Positions 37,340-49,600 are shown, counted from the first letter of the stretch. The stretch is 64,000 nt of DNA from Gaertneriomyces semiglobifer (GCA_025558075.1 JAHLKF010000007.1:248001-312000); one strand, 5' to 3'. A program made the numbers and translations. The notes: generated from the letters alone by a model not told the origin.

Positions 37340-38212
37340 TGGCTGAAATGATGTGACGATGTATGGACGACCGGCCATGTTTGCGCCAGCTTTCCTGTAT
37401 ATAAAGAAGTCCACAGATAGTAATGATTGAATTCGATTCAAATAAATTACCCCTATGAATTGACTGCTTCGCTTGGTGTGCCTAAAAACCTTGATGCACC
37501 TCTTGCTCCTGTTGCGAGTGGAAGCTCGTACAGCAGGGGGGTACGCGTGTATTAGGTAATCCGCGTGTCGGAGTGAGTACGTAAGCTCAAACACGGTCCG
37601 TAATATGCGAGTTAATTAACGCCCCCGTTGAATTAAGCTGTGTTCATTTGGCGCTTAGCTTTGGAACACGGTGTCAAAGAACCTTTTTTCTTGCAACTGA
37701 CGCCGAGATTCGACAGGGGATGAGATGAACTTTGTATCGATATTAATTTAGAGACTCAGGAGAGAGGAGAAAGTATTACTTTTTCATCGACCGGCGGCCG
37801 GGAACTGCAGCGTGGGCATCGTTTTGCGATCAAGAGGATGTCACGTCAGACGGTCCGGGTTAAACGCGGGGGGTGTATAACATGTACGGTGTGTGGGGAA
37901 GGAAAGGGGGACAACGTATTGGAACCTGGAGTTTCAACGTCCTTCTCCTTTGTCACATATTGGTTTAGCGTGTGCTCCCCGAACCCGTCCGTTCCGCAAC
38001 ATGCCTCGGCGGGCCCTTTTTTTGGGAACGGCGGAAGGCACACACCTTATAAGCAAGCGGGCTGATGGTTCTGTGCGCTGTCGTTGGCATCCAAGAATTT
38101 GACAACGACATCTACGTAGAGTATATTCTGATTCTTCTGGAAAGGATCCAACGTTAAGGTTTTACATAGAGCTGTGTGTTTGCACAATAGCATAGATCCG
38201 TGCGAGACAACC
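37340..38212. other. Intergenic region between dynein and the secreted-protein gene
   Basis: An AATAAA at 37441-37446, about 100 nt past the dynein stop, is a likely polyadenylation signal. The rest is promoter for the secreted-protein gene, with a TTATAAG near 38047. No gene is seen. Confidence 0.5.
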
Positions 38213-39199
38213 ATGCGCTTTCACACCATCACCCTCTTCGCGGCGGGAGCCCTCGCTTGCTCCTCGTTTGCCGGTGCCGCACCCGTTACCGAGTAAGTTC
38301 TGCTGTCACCTCGCTGCTCTTTGATACTCCCGAGCTCACCACGTTGTCCACCGTGCAGGTTGACAGTCAACAGTGCGGCCTCGACTGCTGAGCCCATGTA
38401 TGTCCATGAACTGACTACCAGGCAGAGGCAAGGTGGCCGGCGTCCTGCCGGGGGACAAAAAGCGGGCGCTGGGAACACAGGCGCTAACACTGGTGGAAAC
38501 ACTGGTGGAAACACTGGTGGAAACACTGGTGGAAACACTGGCGGTAACACTGGTGGAAATACTGGTGGCAACACTGGCGGAAACACTGGCGGTAACACTG
38601 GCGGTAACACTGGCGGTAACACTGGCGGAAACAACGGCGGCAACCTTGCAGTCTCTGATTTCTGCAGGAATGCCGGTCAGCAGCCTGCTGATGGCACTCA
38701 AATCCGTGGTGGCTCTTGCTCCTCACTTTCACAAGGTCAAATTCCTGCCGTCGACAAGATGGTCTCGTCCATCATCCGTTCCCCTGCCTCTGGTGCCACC
38801 CTTCGTCGTAACCAGGATAACACTGTAACCGTGCGCACCACCAACCTTCAGACCGGTTTCTTCTCCGACCCCAATGCCCAGTATTACGCCATCCCGCAAC
38901 AATTGAACGGCCAAGGTGTTATTCAAGGCCATCAGCACGTTACCGTCCAGCGCATCGGAGCACTCGATGCCACAAGCTTCCAACCTCCCAATGCTCAAGT
39001 TTTCCAATTTTTCAAGGGCCTGAACGATGCTGCCAACGGTCGAGGAGATTTGTCGGTCGTCATTCCAGCCGGCACACTCACCGAAACCGGAACTTACCGT
39101 GTCTGCACAATGTCCGGCGCATTCGGTCACCAGCCGCTCGTCATGCCGGTCGCTCAACGTGGAGCGCAGGATGACTGTGTCCGTGTTCGCGTTGAATAA
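38213..39199 (+). CDS. Secreted fungal protein with (N-T-G-G)n linker and conserved C-terminal domain
   Basis: Two exons, 38213-38292 and 38359-39199, encode 306 residues. The N-terminus is a clear signal peptide (MRFHTITLFAAGALACSSFAGA). A linker of about 13 NTGG units follows at about 70-125. The C-terminal domain (about 130-306) has the motifs of a secreted domain common in basidiomycetes and other fungi: IPAVDKMVSSII, YYAIPQQLNGQG, GHQHVTVQ, FFKGLNDAANG, GTYRVCTMSGAFGHQPLVMPVAQRGAQDDC. Its biochemical role is unknown to me; a cell-wall or extracellular role is inferred from the signal peptide and linker. An AATAAA overlaps the stop codon. Confidence 0.88.
38471..38645 (+). repeat. 12-bp coding minisatellite (GGTGGAAACACT-type)
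   Basis: About 13 units of GGYGGWAAYACT-like sequence encode the NTGG linker. Unit variants differ mostly at third codon positions, which points to selection on the peptide or to repeated unit exchange. Such arrays vary in number between strains. Confidence 0.9.
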
Positions 39200-39531
39200 A
39201 ATCTATTCCCTTTGTAGCAGATTACTTGGTAGTGCGTTAGGATATCGTTAGCGGAAATGTACATTGAGTGTAAATAGAGAGCGTCGGTTTGTCACGCCGC
39301 TGGATCTGGCGCAAGCCTTACGTATGCATGTTTTGTAGATGTGTTTGGGATGAACATGAAGACTTTGTTTTTGCTTTCTTTGTCTTCCTTGTCTTTTTAA
39401 TTAAAGGCTGCTGAGTTGAATTTTCCGAACGTGGGCTTCGTTGGCAAAAATAGCATCGTCACGTACACGCACAACAAAACATGAGGTGCCCAATTCGCCT
39501 AGAGTAAGAATCACCATGAGACTAATTATCA
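39200..39531. other. Short intergenic region upstream of the CNB gene
   Basis: This 332-bp gap holds the 3' UTR of the secreted-protein gene and the promoter of the CNB gene. A T-rich tract lies near 39362-39400. Nothing else is visible. Confidence 0.4.
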
Positions 39532-42009
39532 ATGGTTTACGAAGGCGGATCGCAAACGCTTCTGCGCCAGCAGTCCTTCCCGCCACTTGTGGATCCTGCA
39601 ACGGCCCTCAAGATTCGTCCAAGGAAAACATCGGATGGCTGGGTGTCGTCTGCTCGAACATCTACTTTGAGGCCGAGAACGGAGTCGGCTAATGGGGCGA
39701 TGCCACCAAATGACAGCGTGACAGGGAAACGTATTGGCAGTGATGCCAGTCCAGCTAAGCCGACGAGAACGCCGGCATTGAGATCGCTTTCACAAATGGA
39801 CGACGCGAGACGACATATGTCTGCACCACCTCTAAGAAACACGCAACCAAGGTCACGAGAGACCAGTGCACATCTGTGGGCAGATAGAGGATTAGAACGC
39901 TGTCCATCATCAAGTCGGAGTCGAGGAAAGGCACCGCGGTCGCGCTCTACCGCGCTGCTTGATGAAGCAATTGGAATCGTCGTTGACAATCAGTCGGCAG
40001 AAGAAAGCAATAATTATTTATGGCATGGGACGAGTGCCGAGGAAGCTCTTGGTTTTCTGAAATACCGCGCGAGTAGTGCTGTGTGAGTACTCGTTACAGG
40101 AGTCAATGTCGGTGAGAAAGCTGACTCGATGTTTCACGGCTAGGTACAAGCGATGGCAGTCGCGCCTGCATGAGTCGTCCCCAGAACCCGAGAAAGTTGA
40201 AAGTAGCGGAGACACAGACTTCAGTGATTTGATTATGGAGTCCGCCCGCAAGGTCTTCAGTCGCAGAAGAGCTCTGGATTCTGCTCGGGCGAGTGCTGCT
40301 GAGACACATGCCCCAGTCCTGCGAGACCTACGCATTCCGTCGTCCTTGAAAATTGATGAAGGTCTGGAGAACTACGGGAATTTCTTTAGCTCCGTTCACT
40401 CGTTCAGCGAGGTTTTGCGCTCTGAGAAAGATTCTTCCGATGAGTCGTTGCGCAAGGGTGGGGGATCATTTCGTGACTCGGGTGATGTCGAAGCATCATC
40501 TTCTAGTGATGAGGCAACTACACAGCCTACGGAGGAAGGTATTCTGGTGGAAAGCCCCGCGGAACGATTGGGACGAGCGATTATTGCTGTTTTGGAAGGT
40601 TTGCGTCACACGCGGGCCATTGCCAGTGGTTTCAAAATGGAGGTGTCAGAATCCATTTTGGCTCTATCAAGTGGAATCATGGCGTTCCTTTCCTCTCAGA
40701 CATACAACGCGGGTAACGGCTTCCAGTCATTCACGGTGGAAACATTTATTTCGGATGATGTCCGACGTGCAGTGGCGAGACCGCCGGAGGAACGGAGAGA
40801 AAGCGACTGGATGGCGATTCACAGACATTTGACTAGAGCGAGGGCGTTTCCACGTAGTTTGCCCTTGAAAGTACAACGGGAGCTATGTAAAAAGATGACG
40901 CTTGAGGTTCGAGAGCCAGGGCGAGTCGTTTACAAGCAAGGCCACTATTCTTCTTCGCTTTACACCATTCTCACTGGCCATATTTGTCTCATACGCGCTC
41001 CTGCGGACCTTCCAGAGGAGACAGTACTGAAGGGCTCCTTGTTTACTGTCATAAGTGAGTTGAGGTCTGGTGATACTTTTGGTGCAGATGAGGCTCTGCA
41101 AGAGTCTCCGCGATCAGATACTGCGATATGCAAGGAACGTACAGAACTGTTGCGGATCGATAAATGGGATTACCAAGAGGCTATAGATACTGTGGCTCAA
41201 CAGGAAGAGAAGGAAAAGATGGAACTGCTAGAGGGTCACCCGATGCTGAAAACAATGAGCGTCGGTCTGAATTATCTGATGAAGCATACAGAGGTCGTTA
41301 CCTATCCACCCAACGTCACCGTTTTTGGTCCGGTATGTGCACTCAGACGTTCCAAAAGCATCGAATGTTTCTAACCACAAACCTACAGGACGATGGAACT
41401 ACCCATGTGTACATTATCAAAAGCGGTACCTGCCGTGTTGTTCGAAAAATGAAATTCATCAAAACCCTTCTTCCCAACAATACCTATGTCCTGTCCAGCG
41501 ATACGACGACGGACGAGCGAATACGGCTTGGCTATGGCCAAGAGCGGGTTCAAGAGCTCCTTGTGGTAGACACATTTACAGCCGGCGCGTTTTTTGGCAG
41601 CGAAAACCTGGAAATCATTCGTAATGAGGTCAGGAAGCCGAAAACTTCGGTGACGCAAACGCCGGTCGTAACGGGACCACCGTCACCCATGCGACGTCGA
41701 AGTAGCGTCGTGGTCGCTGCCCGCCCGCCCAGTCGTCAGAGAGGTCCCTTACCGATCAATGAAGAGACCTCGTCTGCACCCGTTGCTCCGACAATCAACC
41801 ACGCCATCATTACCAATGATCGTTGCGAAATTCTTCGAATGCCACTAGAAGATTTTGCAACGATTGCGACGGATGAGACGGTTGAGTACCTGCGACAAGT
41901 AGCGGCGGCGGGGCCTAGTGAGACTGATGTGGCGAAGGAGTATCTAAGTATGCGAGAATGGGGGGTGCAGAAAAAGCGGATTTTACGGGATGTGGTGAAG
42001 GGAAACTAG
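39532..42009 (+). CDS. Cyclic-nucleotide-binding-domain protein (CNBD2-like)
   Basis: Three exons, 39532-40082, 40144-41332 and 41389-42009, encode 786 residues. The first 400 residues are Ser/Arg-rich, with a helical patch (YKRWQSRLHESS). CNB-A lies at about 407-540 (MAIHRHLTRARAFPRSLPLKV, VYKQGHYSSSLYTILTGHICLI, SGDTFGADEALQESPRSDTA). CNB-B lies at about 555-770 (PPNVTVFG-DDGTTHVYIIKSG, FTAGAFFGSENLE) and is interrupted by a disordered insert. The phosphate-binding cassette of CNB-A is only partly kept (FGADEAL...PRSDTA) and that of CNB-B seems lost, so ligand binding is uncertain. CNBD2-type proteins act in sperm flagella in animals, which fits the flagellar neighbours. Confidence 0.85.
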
Positions 42010-42557
42010 GCGGCAAGCCCATGATGCTTGCTAAACCCATGTATATATGACTGTAACCATAGTTCATATCTTGACTGCTCAACGATTCGCCTTCGGCCAA
42101 TACGCGCCAGCGGAGTTTGGTGTTATGGATAACTCAAGTAGCAGACCTCAACTCAGTTGCTGCACGCTAAGTGCCCGGCTAATACGCCAAGCGATACAGA
42201 ACATGGATCAGATCCTAGTGTCTTGTGAATGATATAGTACTGCCGCACTGGCGGGAACTTCATATTTTCCGCATGCACTTAATCTGCATGTGATGTTAAT
42301 GATTCACGCACCAACCTCCACATATATGCGATGATCATCGCTTGTTCCTCAGTTGCCGACAACGGTGGGTGCGCAAAATGCTCAGTATGCGTATTTCGGT
42401 GCAGCCTATGCGGACCTGCAAATAGGAGCAAGTAGCGCCTGGGTGACAGCTGGCTGGTAGGTAGGTCTATTTATAGGTCTTTTCTGGTTAATTATGCGTC
42501 TGAAATCCATCTCTCTTGAGGTACTGGGGATGAAGTTGCTCTCATACAGCAACAGAT
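42010..42557. other. Intergenic region with a palindrome and TATA-like element
   Basis: A perfect 14-bp palindrome, GCGATGATCATCGC, lies at 42328-42341, and TATTTATA near 42469-42476 is about 85 bp upstream of the next ATG. No gene is seen. Confidence 0.45.
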
Positions 42558-45123
42558 ATGCCTAAGCCTACGCTGCCTGGACGTAGATCATGGCTCTCCG
42601 AACGGTTTGGCGAACGGTTAGGCCAGCAAGGCCCGGTGTCGCCGCTTTCGAATGTGCCATATGAAGGCATTAAAGGGACGCCGGCAAACACGTCGATGCC
42701 GGACATTCCTGTCACCGTCAGTGCACCACCAGTCAAACGACGTGGACGAGGCGCGACATTCAGTGGAGGTACTCCACCGGCACTTGATCCGAACTTTCTC
42801 GCAGATATATCGAAGCGTGGAAGTACGAGTCTTTTGGAGAATGATCGGCTGATTGTTGAGAGTGGAGCAGAGACGGCGACTTGCCCTGTTGTTGTGCGCA
42901 AAGCAGAGGATATAGATGCGGTGGTGATGACGGGGCGTGGCGCAAGGCGTAAGAAGCCAACTGAGGTGTTAGCGGGAGCACGAAGCCATGACGGGGATAT
43001 TGATGAGTTTTGCGAGAGCCGTACCTCCGAAGCAGACTCTGAAACACCTGATCAAAGAGGTCCAGTTTCTACTGTTGGAAGATTAGCTAATACTGGAAGC
43101 AATCGGCCTTCGCTTGTTGAACGGTTAACACAAAGTATGCGGCGAGATCCTGGACATCCGGCAACTCACAGCACCGGAGATCTTACGGAAAATGCGAACA
43201 TGCTGGCTTCTAAAGGGTCCCTTTACCAATCAAATCTGTCGTTCGCAGAACTGTTCCCTTCCAAAGCACTATCGGGGCTGTCCGCACCGGTACCATTTGT
43301 CCCTTCTGAGAGTCTGCCCGAGAGTTACTTCCCGCAAACGCTTGCCGGCATTGCGAGTGAGGACATAGATGAGCTGACAGATATTGGTATTACTAATTCC
43401 CCGAATCGTTTGAAGCGTGCTCCGGGCACAACGCGTAGAAAGAGTTCGGTCAAACAAGGTCGGGCGCTGGATTTGGACAAGCTGGTTGGTTTAGCAGAAG
43501 GGAAACTGGTAATAGTACATGAAGGGTCTGTCATGAGCGACGAGATTATAGTTATTGAGGGGAAGCAGGATGACAGACTTCTATCGCCAGATGACGATTC
43601 GGCTGGTCGCGACCATCTAGCTGTTGCCTTAAAAGAGGAACAAACAGATATTGATGACATTCTATCGTTGGATCCGAATCCACTTGAGTTGGTGGCGACT
43701 ACACTACCTAAAACCTTTGGAGATGCCGACGACTTTTGTATCGTCGAACATGAAGATGTGGAAGCCAGTTTACGGAAGTCAGTCAGCAACTTGATGGAGG
43801 GTTTGGGGCCTAGATCTCGATCTAAAGGAAGTCTGCTAAGTTTGAGTACGAAAGGTGGGCGGCCTAGTACGGGTATAATGCCGACGTTTAAGCCTTACTC
43901 TCCTCAACCGCCGCACACAACACCGGCGACTCCCGACAATGATTTGCGGCCAATAATGAATGACGCCAACTGTTCAGAAGATATTGAAGGCCTCATAGAT
44001 ATTGGCCACAAATCGCACACATCTCTTGAAAGCATGGTTGCCGTGCCTACGTCTCCTACCGAGCCTCACGGGCTTGACATTGGAATGCTTTGTGAAGTTG
44101 GTGGCACTACCAGAGAGAGTTTTGCAACGGCAACAAGCTCACAGCAAGCGGACGAGAGTAGTACCACTAAAGTGACCACAGAGACAGTTCAGCCAGGAAG
44201 AAAGCAGTCGAAGCAAGCGCCTGGATCGCCGCGAGCTCGGGTGAGCTATATACACACTCATCGAAACTTGCAATCCCGGGTTTCCACCGATCCGGGAGCT
44301 TTTCCGCCTGCCACGAGCGCAGGGTCACTAGATATTGACCAATTTGTGGCTGGAGAAGCCCCAACTGACTGGAGGGGAAAGCGGAGGAGTAATTCCAAAA
44401 GCCTTGAGGTGCTCAATACGCCACCACAATCCCCTACCATTCTTCAAACGCGCCAACTGACGGAGTTGACAAAGCAAGCCCGACGCTCCGCACGACCCCG
44501 GTCTCAATCAGAGCCCTTTCGACCATCCGTACCATCGCCACTGCAAGTCCAAGTACATCTCAACGAACTCCACGATGCAGGCCCACCAGCCCAGCGTCGA
44601 TTGACTTCATTGGATATTAACCACTTCATGGGAATTGCAGATACAATAGATGCAGACACTGATCCACCTACCGTTGTTCTCGCTGAATCTAGCGGCGTCG
44701 GCGCATATCGTCGAGCAGCATCTTTAAACGCGTTGGGAGCAATGGAAACAGGAGGGTATGTTTCGATTGCCCCACCAGCTGGAGCTAGCGCTGAGCCGGC
44801 GGCAGCAGTCAAACCGCCCGGGCGCAGCTTGTCCTACCTTTTTTCGCCCAGTCAGCCACGTCCTCGGGCACCTACGTTGAGTATTGTGGATTTAAGTATG
44901 CCAAAAGTTGATATAGATAAGCTGGTGAGCCCGCGTGGAATGGCTTGTGGGCGATGTTTCAATATTCATTCCAATCCTGTTTTAGGTTGCATGGGGTGGG
45001 CAATTGACTTTGGCCATTCAGCGAAAGTTCTCGTCGAAAAGCTCGAGTGAGAAAGTGGAATCCTCTGCGAACTCATCGGATGAGCCAGCCGAACCAGCCG
45101 GCCCTGAGGGTCGCAGACTGTGA
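42558..45123 (+). CDS. Large disordered protein with repeated D-I-D-x-hydrophobic motifs
   Basis: Exon 1 is 42558-44924 and exon 2 is 44986-45123. The 61-bp intron (GTGAGC...TTTTAG) replaces an implausible Cys-rich ending with the helical tail VAWGGQLTLAIQRKFSSKSS. The product has 834 residues, mostly Ser/Pro/Thr-rich and disordered. About nine acidic-hydrophobic motifs recur: GDIDEF (~146), EDIDEL (~268), LDLDKL (~304), TDIDDI (~365), EDIEGL (~475), LDIGML (~505), LDIDQF (~591), LDINHF (~685) and VDIDKL (~783). I do not recognise the family. The even spacing suggests a multivalent binding scaffold. The gene follows the CNB gene on the same strand by 0.55 kb. Confidence 0.8.
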
Positions 45124-45384
45124 TTGTTACCCTCCGGCGACATAGCATATTAAAATAGTGGACGGTACTCCTGGTTCCAAAGGACCCGGTACGGTCCACG
45201 GCATGCAGACACGTTTCAAGAGGCAGGTGAAAGCATGTTGCACAGCAATATGCACCAGCAAAACAAAAGGGTGAACAAATCAGGTGATCACATAGTAGCT
45301 TTACGCCCAATGGTAACTCAATGATATTATACGCCTGGACTATTTCAAGATGTAATGAAATTATGTACGGTGTTTTGTGTGCGT

Positions 45385-46105
45385 TCACTGCGGTCCTTTG
45401 CCCATCGTCAATCGAGCGACCTTGAACTTTCTTTGCTTCTTCAACCAATCTCTGTAATCCGCGACGGAATTAATCTTTTCTCCATAATAATCGGGCATTC
45501 CCGACTGTGATCCAGGAATGGGCACGGCCATTGCAATTTCCTTTGGTCGGTGTCGTTGGATGCGGCGGAAGAACTCTCGGTCTCTAGAGTCAAGAGCTTG
45601 TAATGTTTCCCTGTAGATCGTTCATCAATATAACCGAGATCCTTCAATGGTAAGTTGCACCAAGTCGAGGGATATCTTACCTTCCCTTGACAGCTCTCCA
45701 ACTTAATCCACCCACAAGAATCCCACCAACAGTTCCTGCTACCGCAACAGCCACCGCTCCCAACGGATACACGACCATTGGACTCAAATCACCAAAGAGT
45801 TGCTGTGTCGGATCGAACTCGGCAACTGCCGCAAAGTAGTAAGCGCCGCCAACGAATCCACTTGTTCCACCCAAAGTTCCGCCGACTCGTTCCCACATTT
45901 TTCGCGAGTGGCGAAGGGAAAAGTAGTCTCGCCATGGAAGGTTGCTGGTACTGGTGTTTGTGCGTTGAGATGAAGACGGACGGGCGGTTGACAGGGAGCG
46001 GATGGTATGGAGTGCGTGAATGGATGTTCCGATGTTCGTGGTAGCAGTTATGCGAGCCACTTGACGCATGCTGGCGGGTCGCATCATTGTCACTGTGCTC
46101 GCCAT
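45385..46105 (-). CDS. PAM17: Pam17, mitochondrial import-motor subunit
   Basis: Two exons, 46105-45681 and 45610-45385, joined by a 70-bp intron, encode 216 residues. The N-terminus is a basic, Ser/Thr-rich mitochondrial presequence. The core WRDYFSLRHSRKMWERVGG, two hydrophobic segments (GFVGGAYYFAAVA and VVYPLGAVAVAVAGTVGGILVG) and the conserved tail REFFRRIQRHRP...PDYYGEKINSVADYRDWLKKQR match Pam17. The protein sits in the inner membrane and organises the Pam16/Pam18 module of the TIM23 import motor. Its 3' end converges on the preceding plus-strand gene. Confidence 0.93.
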
Positions 46106-46675
46106 TGTTCAAGTTCCGTATTGTGTTTTCGGTACTACTTGGATACTAGTCATCCAAGATGCAGCGAACTGTTGACATTCCACCCGTCCAAAATGTGAGT
46201 CACGTGCACCATAAGTGCGAAAACCAGTTTGCATTTGGCCAAGCCAGTTTCCACCAACAGCGACAGCGAACCAAACACGGCGATCGCAATGGATGGTAAT
46301 GGTCAGTTTGAGCAGGACGGAGCGGAATGGAAAGTTGGGATCTGACGTTTTAATACCGAATCGTGCGTGAGATTTTGCTCGCAACCCCTCCGATCACGGA
46401 TACGAGGACTCGAAATTGGTTGTGACAACGAGGGGCAGAGATTGTACCCGTTCGGTTATGGTCTCATAAGGCTTGGATAATCCATGTGCCGCAGCGGGCA
46501 TGAACGAGTACAAGAGGCCGAATGGAAAAGGCTCTTTTTGTTTGGTGCCGCATGTTTCCGTCGATGATCTTTGCTGGTTTGAAAATGATCGTAGTGTATA
46601 TTTTGTGTTACGAACCCTGTCCAAATACATTTCACTTCCAACCCATGCAAAGTGACCGAATCCACATTTCGCTAT
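46106..46675. other. Intergenic region, Pam17 promoter and nucleoporin 3' flank
   Basis: Several frames of about 60-90 codons overlap here in both directions, but none has coding character. It should hold the Pam17 promoter. Confidence 0.4.
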
Positions 46676-49600
46676 CTAACCTCGGTACCCACTGAACTTG
46701 CTCGGATCAGCATTTCCTCCGAAGCCGCTTCTTCCAAACACACTCCCTGTGCTCGATCCTCCTCCAAACACATTGCTAGCACCACCTCCAAACCCGCCCT
46801 GCTGTTGCGCAAATGCACCGAACCCGCTGGCAGTCTGTTGAGGTTGCGCAGTCGGAGCAGCTCCGAATCCAGTGGGTTGCTGGGGTGCCTGGGCAGCTGC
46901 TGCTGCGAAACCACTGGGCTGTTGTTGTTGTTGTCCCTGTTGAGCGAAGGACGCAAATCCACTTGGCTGCTGTTGCTGTCCTTGCTGGGCGAAAGCAGCA
47001 AACCCGGTTGGCTTTTGAGCGTACGATCCAAATCCACTACAACAGTTGAACGGCGTCAGCATTGATGATCAGATATCGAAGCCACATAACAGCTAGCTTC
47101 ATAGACACTTACCTCGACGACGACTTAATGCTGTTCACCATACTCGCGAACGGGCTGGCGTTAGCAGCAAACGCATTTCCAGCAGCAGGAGACCCAGTTC
47201 CGAGTTGCGCATTCTGGCCAAACGAAACTCCTACGGCACTGGCCATACTGCCGAACCCACCAGCACCGGTTGACCCAGAGCCAAATCCGGTACTACCGAA
47301 TGCTGACTGCGCAGGACTAGATCCAAACCCGGTTCCTGTCGATGAGCCGAAGCCAGTGGTGGCAGGAGCAGATCTAAAGCCGGTGGACCCGAATGACGCC
47401 GCGGGTGCACTACCGAATGCAGAGGCTGTAGTTGTCGCAGGTGTCTGTCCAAATCCACTAGTTCCGAAAGCGGACGTGCTTCCACCAAATGCAGATGTAG
47501 TTGCTGGGGTCGAACTTTGCCCGAATCCAGTTGAGGTACCGGGCGTGCTTCCACCAAATGCACTTGTAGTTGCCGGAGTCGAACTTTGTCCAAATCCTGT
47601 CGAAGTACCCGGTACAGCTCCAAACGGCGCAGCCCTTGCAGGGCTGGTCCCAAGCCCAGTAGATGTGCTTTGAGCACCTGATCCGAAACCTCCAAACCCA
47701 GTCGATGCTGGCGCGGGTGTGCTCCCAACGGCAGCCGGAGCAGCAGTGCTAGCACTAGTACTGCTACCGAATCCACCAAAGCTTGTAGTTCCAGACCCAA
47801 ATGCAGATGGTTTCGCATTACCACTTTGAGTATCACTTCCTCCACCTAATCCAGCAAGGCCAGCAGTCAATGCACCTGCAAGGTCAGTGGCAGGTTCTCC
47901 TGTTCCACTTTCCATCTCGTTGTCGTCCGCTTCAGCAGGAAGAGACCCCGACGACATCGCACGAAGCAGCTCTTCTCTGGTGGCTTCAACTGCAGAAATA
48001 GCCTCATCTTCGGAAATAGTCGCATCATCATCTAGATTGCCCGTTTGAGCCTGCGCCACCTCTGCTGAAGCCAAAGACTCATCGGTGGCTACGGCCGATG
48101 TCCCTCCAAAATCACCTTCGGTGGGCCGCTCCTGGTCCGTTTCCTCCACCGATGGGGAATCGGCCGTCTCTTCAGTAGGAGTAGGAATGGACTCCTCCGC
48201 CTCCTGTGAGATTTCGGAAGCTTGAGCATCAGATTCATTCACTTGCGACAATGCCGGTTCAACGGCGTGGGACGCTTCATCATTTCCAGCTAAATCTTCT
48301 TCACCAGCTTGTGCTTCTTGTACCGCTGCACTAATCTCCTCCGTTACTTCTTCTTCGCGCTTCTCTTGCACTGGCGTGGACACCTCACCGTCGCTTTCTT
48401 CCTCAGGCAACTCCACGGCACTCTTCCGTCGGTTATCGCCAACCAGAACAGGTGAATCACCTCTTCCGCTCCAGGTCTCTGATGACTCCGCCGTGCCCAC
48501 ACCCCTACTACTATCTCCACTCTCTTCCCTTTCAACCTTTTGCCAATCCTCACCGGACTCTTCACCCGCTTCAACACCAGCAGGCTGCACTTCCGCCTGC
48601 GGCTGTGTTTTCGGCGTGCCAAAGATGCCAGCGGGAACACCAGGTGCAGCGGCGGGCTTCACGGCCGCTCCAAATGGAGAGCCGCTTGTAGCTGCCGGAG
48701 GCGTAGAGAAGAATCCACCCTTTGGTGCAGCAGCCGTCGTCGCAAAAGTAACAGGCGCGGCAGTAGCAGTATTGCCAAAGAACGACATCTTGCCTGGTGT
48801 AGGAGTTGTAGGAGTATTCGTTTTCAACCCGGTAGCACCTCCAAACGAAAAGCCTGTGCTGGAACCTGCCGCAGCAGCAAACGGGGTAAACCCAGTCGAC
48901 ACAGGTGGGACCGTCTTAGTTTTAGGCGCACTCGACACGTCCACAGCCTTCAATGGCCGCTCCCCAACCTCCTCCTGCTTCTCATCCACCTCCACAACCT
49001 TGGGGGTGCTTTCACTTACTTCTACAACCTTCCCTTTCGCGGCGGGAGTTGGGCTCGACGGAATAGCCTCCTGCTCCAAATCATCCGTCTCAGTGCCGCG
49101 ACTATGCACGACTCTCGGCGTCAGATAGTTTTTGATTGGTGTCCGCATGGTTTCATTGACACTCTTCAATATCTTATCCACACTTGGGGAATTCTCATCC
49201 TTTGGAACAGTTCCAGGAGGAACATTGAGACTACGCCTGGCGATCTCGAGAATTTCAGGATCCTTGATAATGAAATCCTCTGTATCCCGCTGTAACCTTC
49301 GATTCACATGTGGAATCTGAAATCGGGTGATCGCATCCATTTTGTTTCGGAATAGTTTTCGGAACGTCACATTTCTCGTGATCGAACGCGGGGTTGGCAA
49401 TATCGGCTCAGTTACCTCCTTCATTGCTTCATAATAAGCCGGAAAAAGGCCGTAGGCACCAGGTGGTCGCTTAAACTGTATTTTCTTCGGGGACGCCGTT
49501 GCCGAAACAGCCATGACAGGTTTAGCAGGTGCCTCCTTGATTCTTTCCAACGGCTTCAACCGGTTCTCAATCTCATCCAACTTCCTTACCGTGTTCTGCG

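Noticed and set aside
38221..38643. Minus-strand frame with PPVFPPVLPPV repeats
   Set aside because: It is the antisense of the NTGG minisatellite, where any frame is open because the unit is 12 bp.
38471..38645. CRISPR array
   Set aside because: The repeats are 12 bp, contiguous and coding, without spacers, and the genome is eukaryotic.
44925..45050. Unspliced ending of the motif-repeat protein (SPRGMACGRCFN...)
   Set aside because: A GTGAGC...TTTTAG intron of 61 bp fits all local rules and gives a longer, more sensible tail, so the unspliced end was dropped.
46676..47065. Plus-strand frames of 121-137 codons at the end of the nucleoporin
   Set aside because: They are antisense to the QQPSGFA repeats. 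The minus-strand exon joins by phase to the large nucleoporin exon.
48376..49295. Overlapping plus-strand frames of about 250 codons
   Set aside because: They are shadows of the FG nucleoporin exon on the minus strand, caused by its Ser/Thr/Ala-rich codons.
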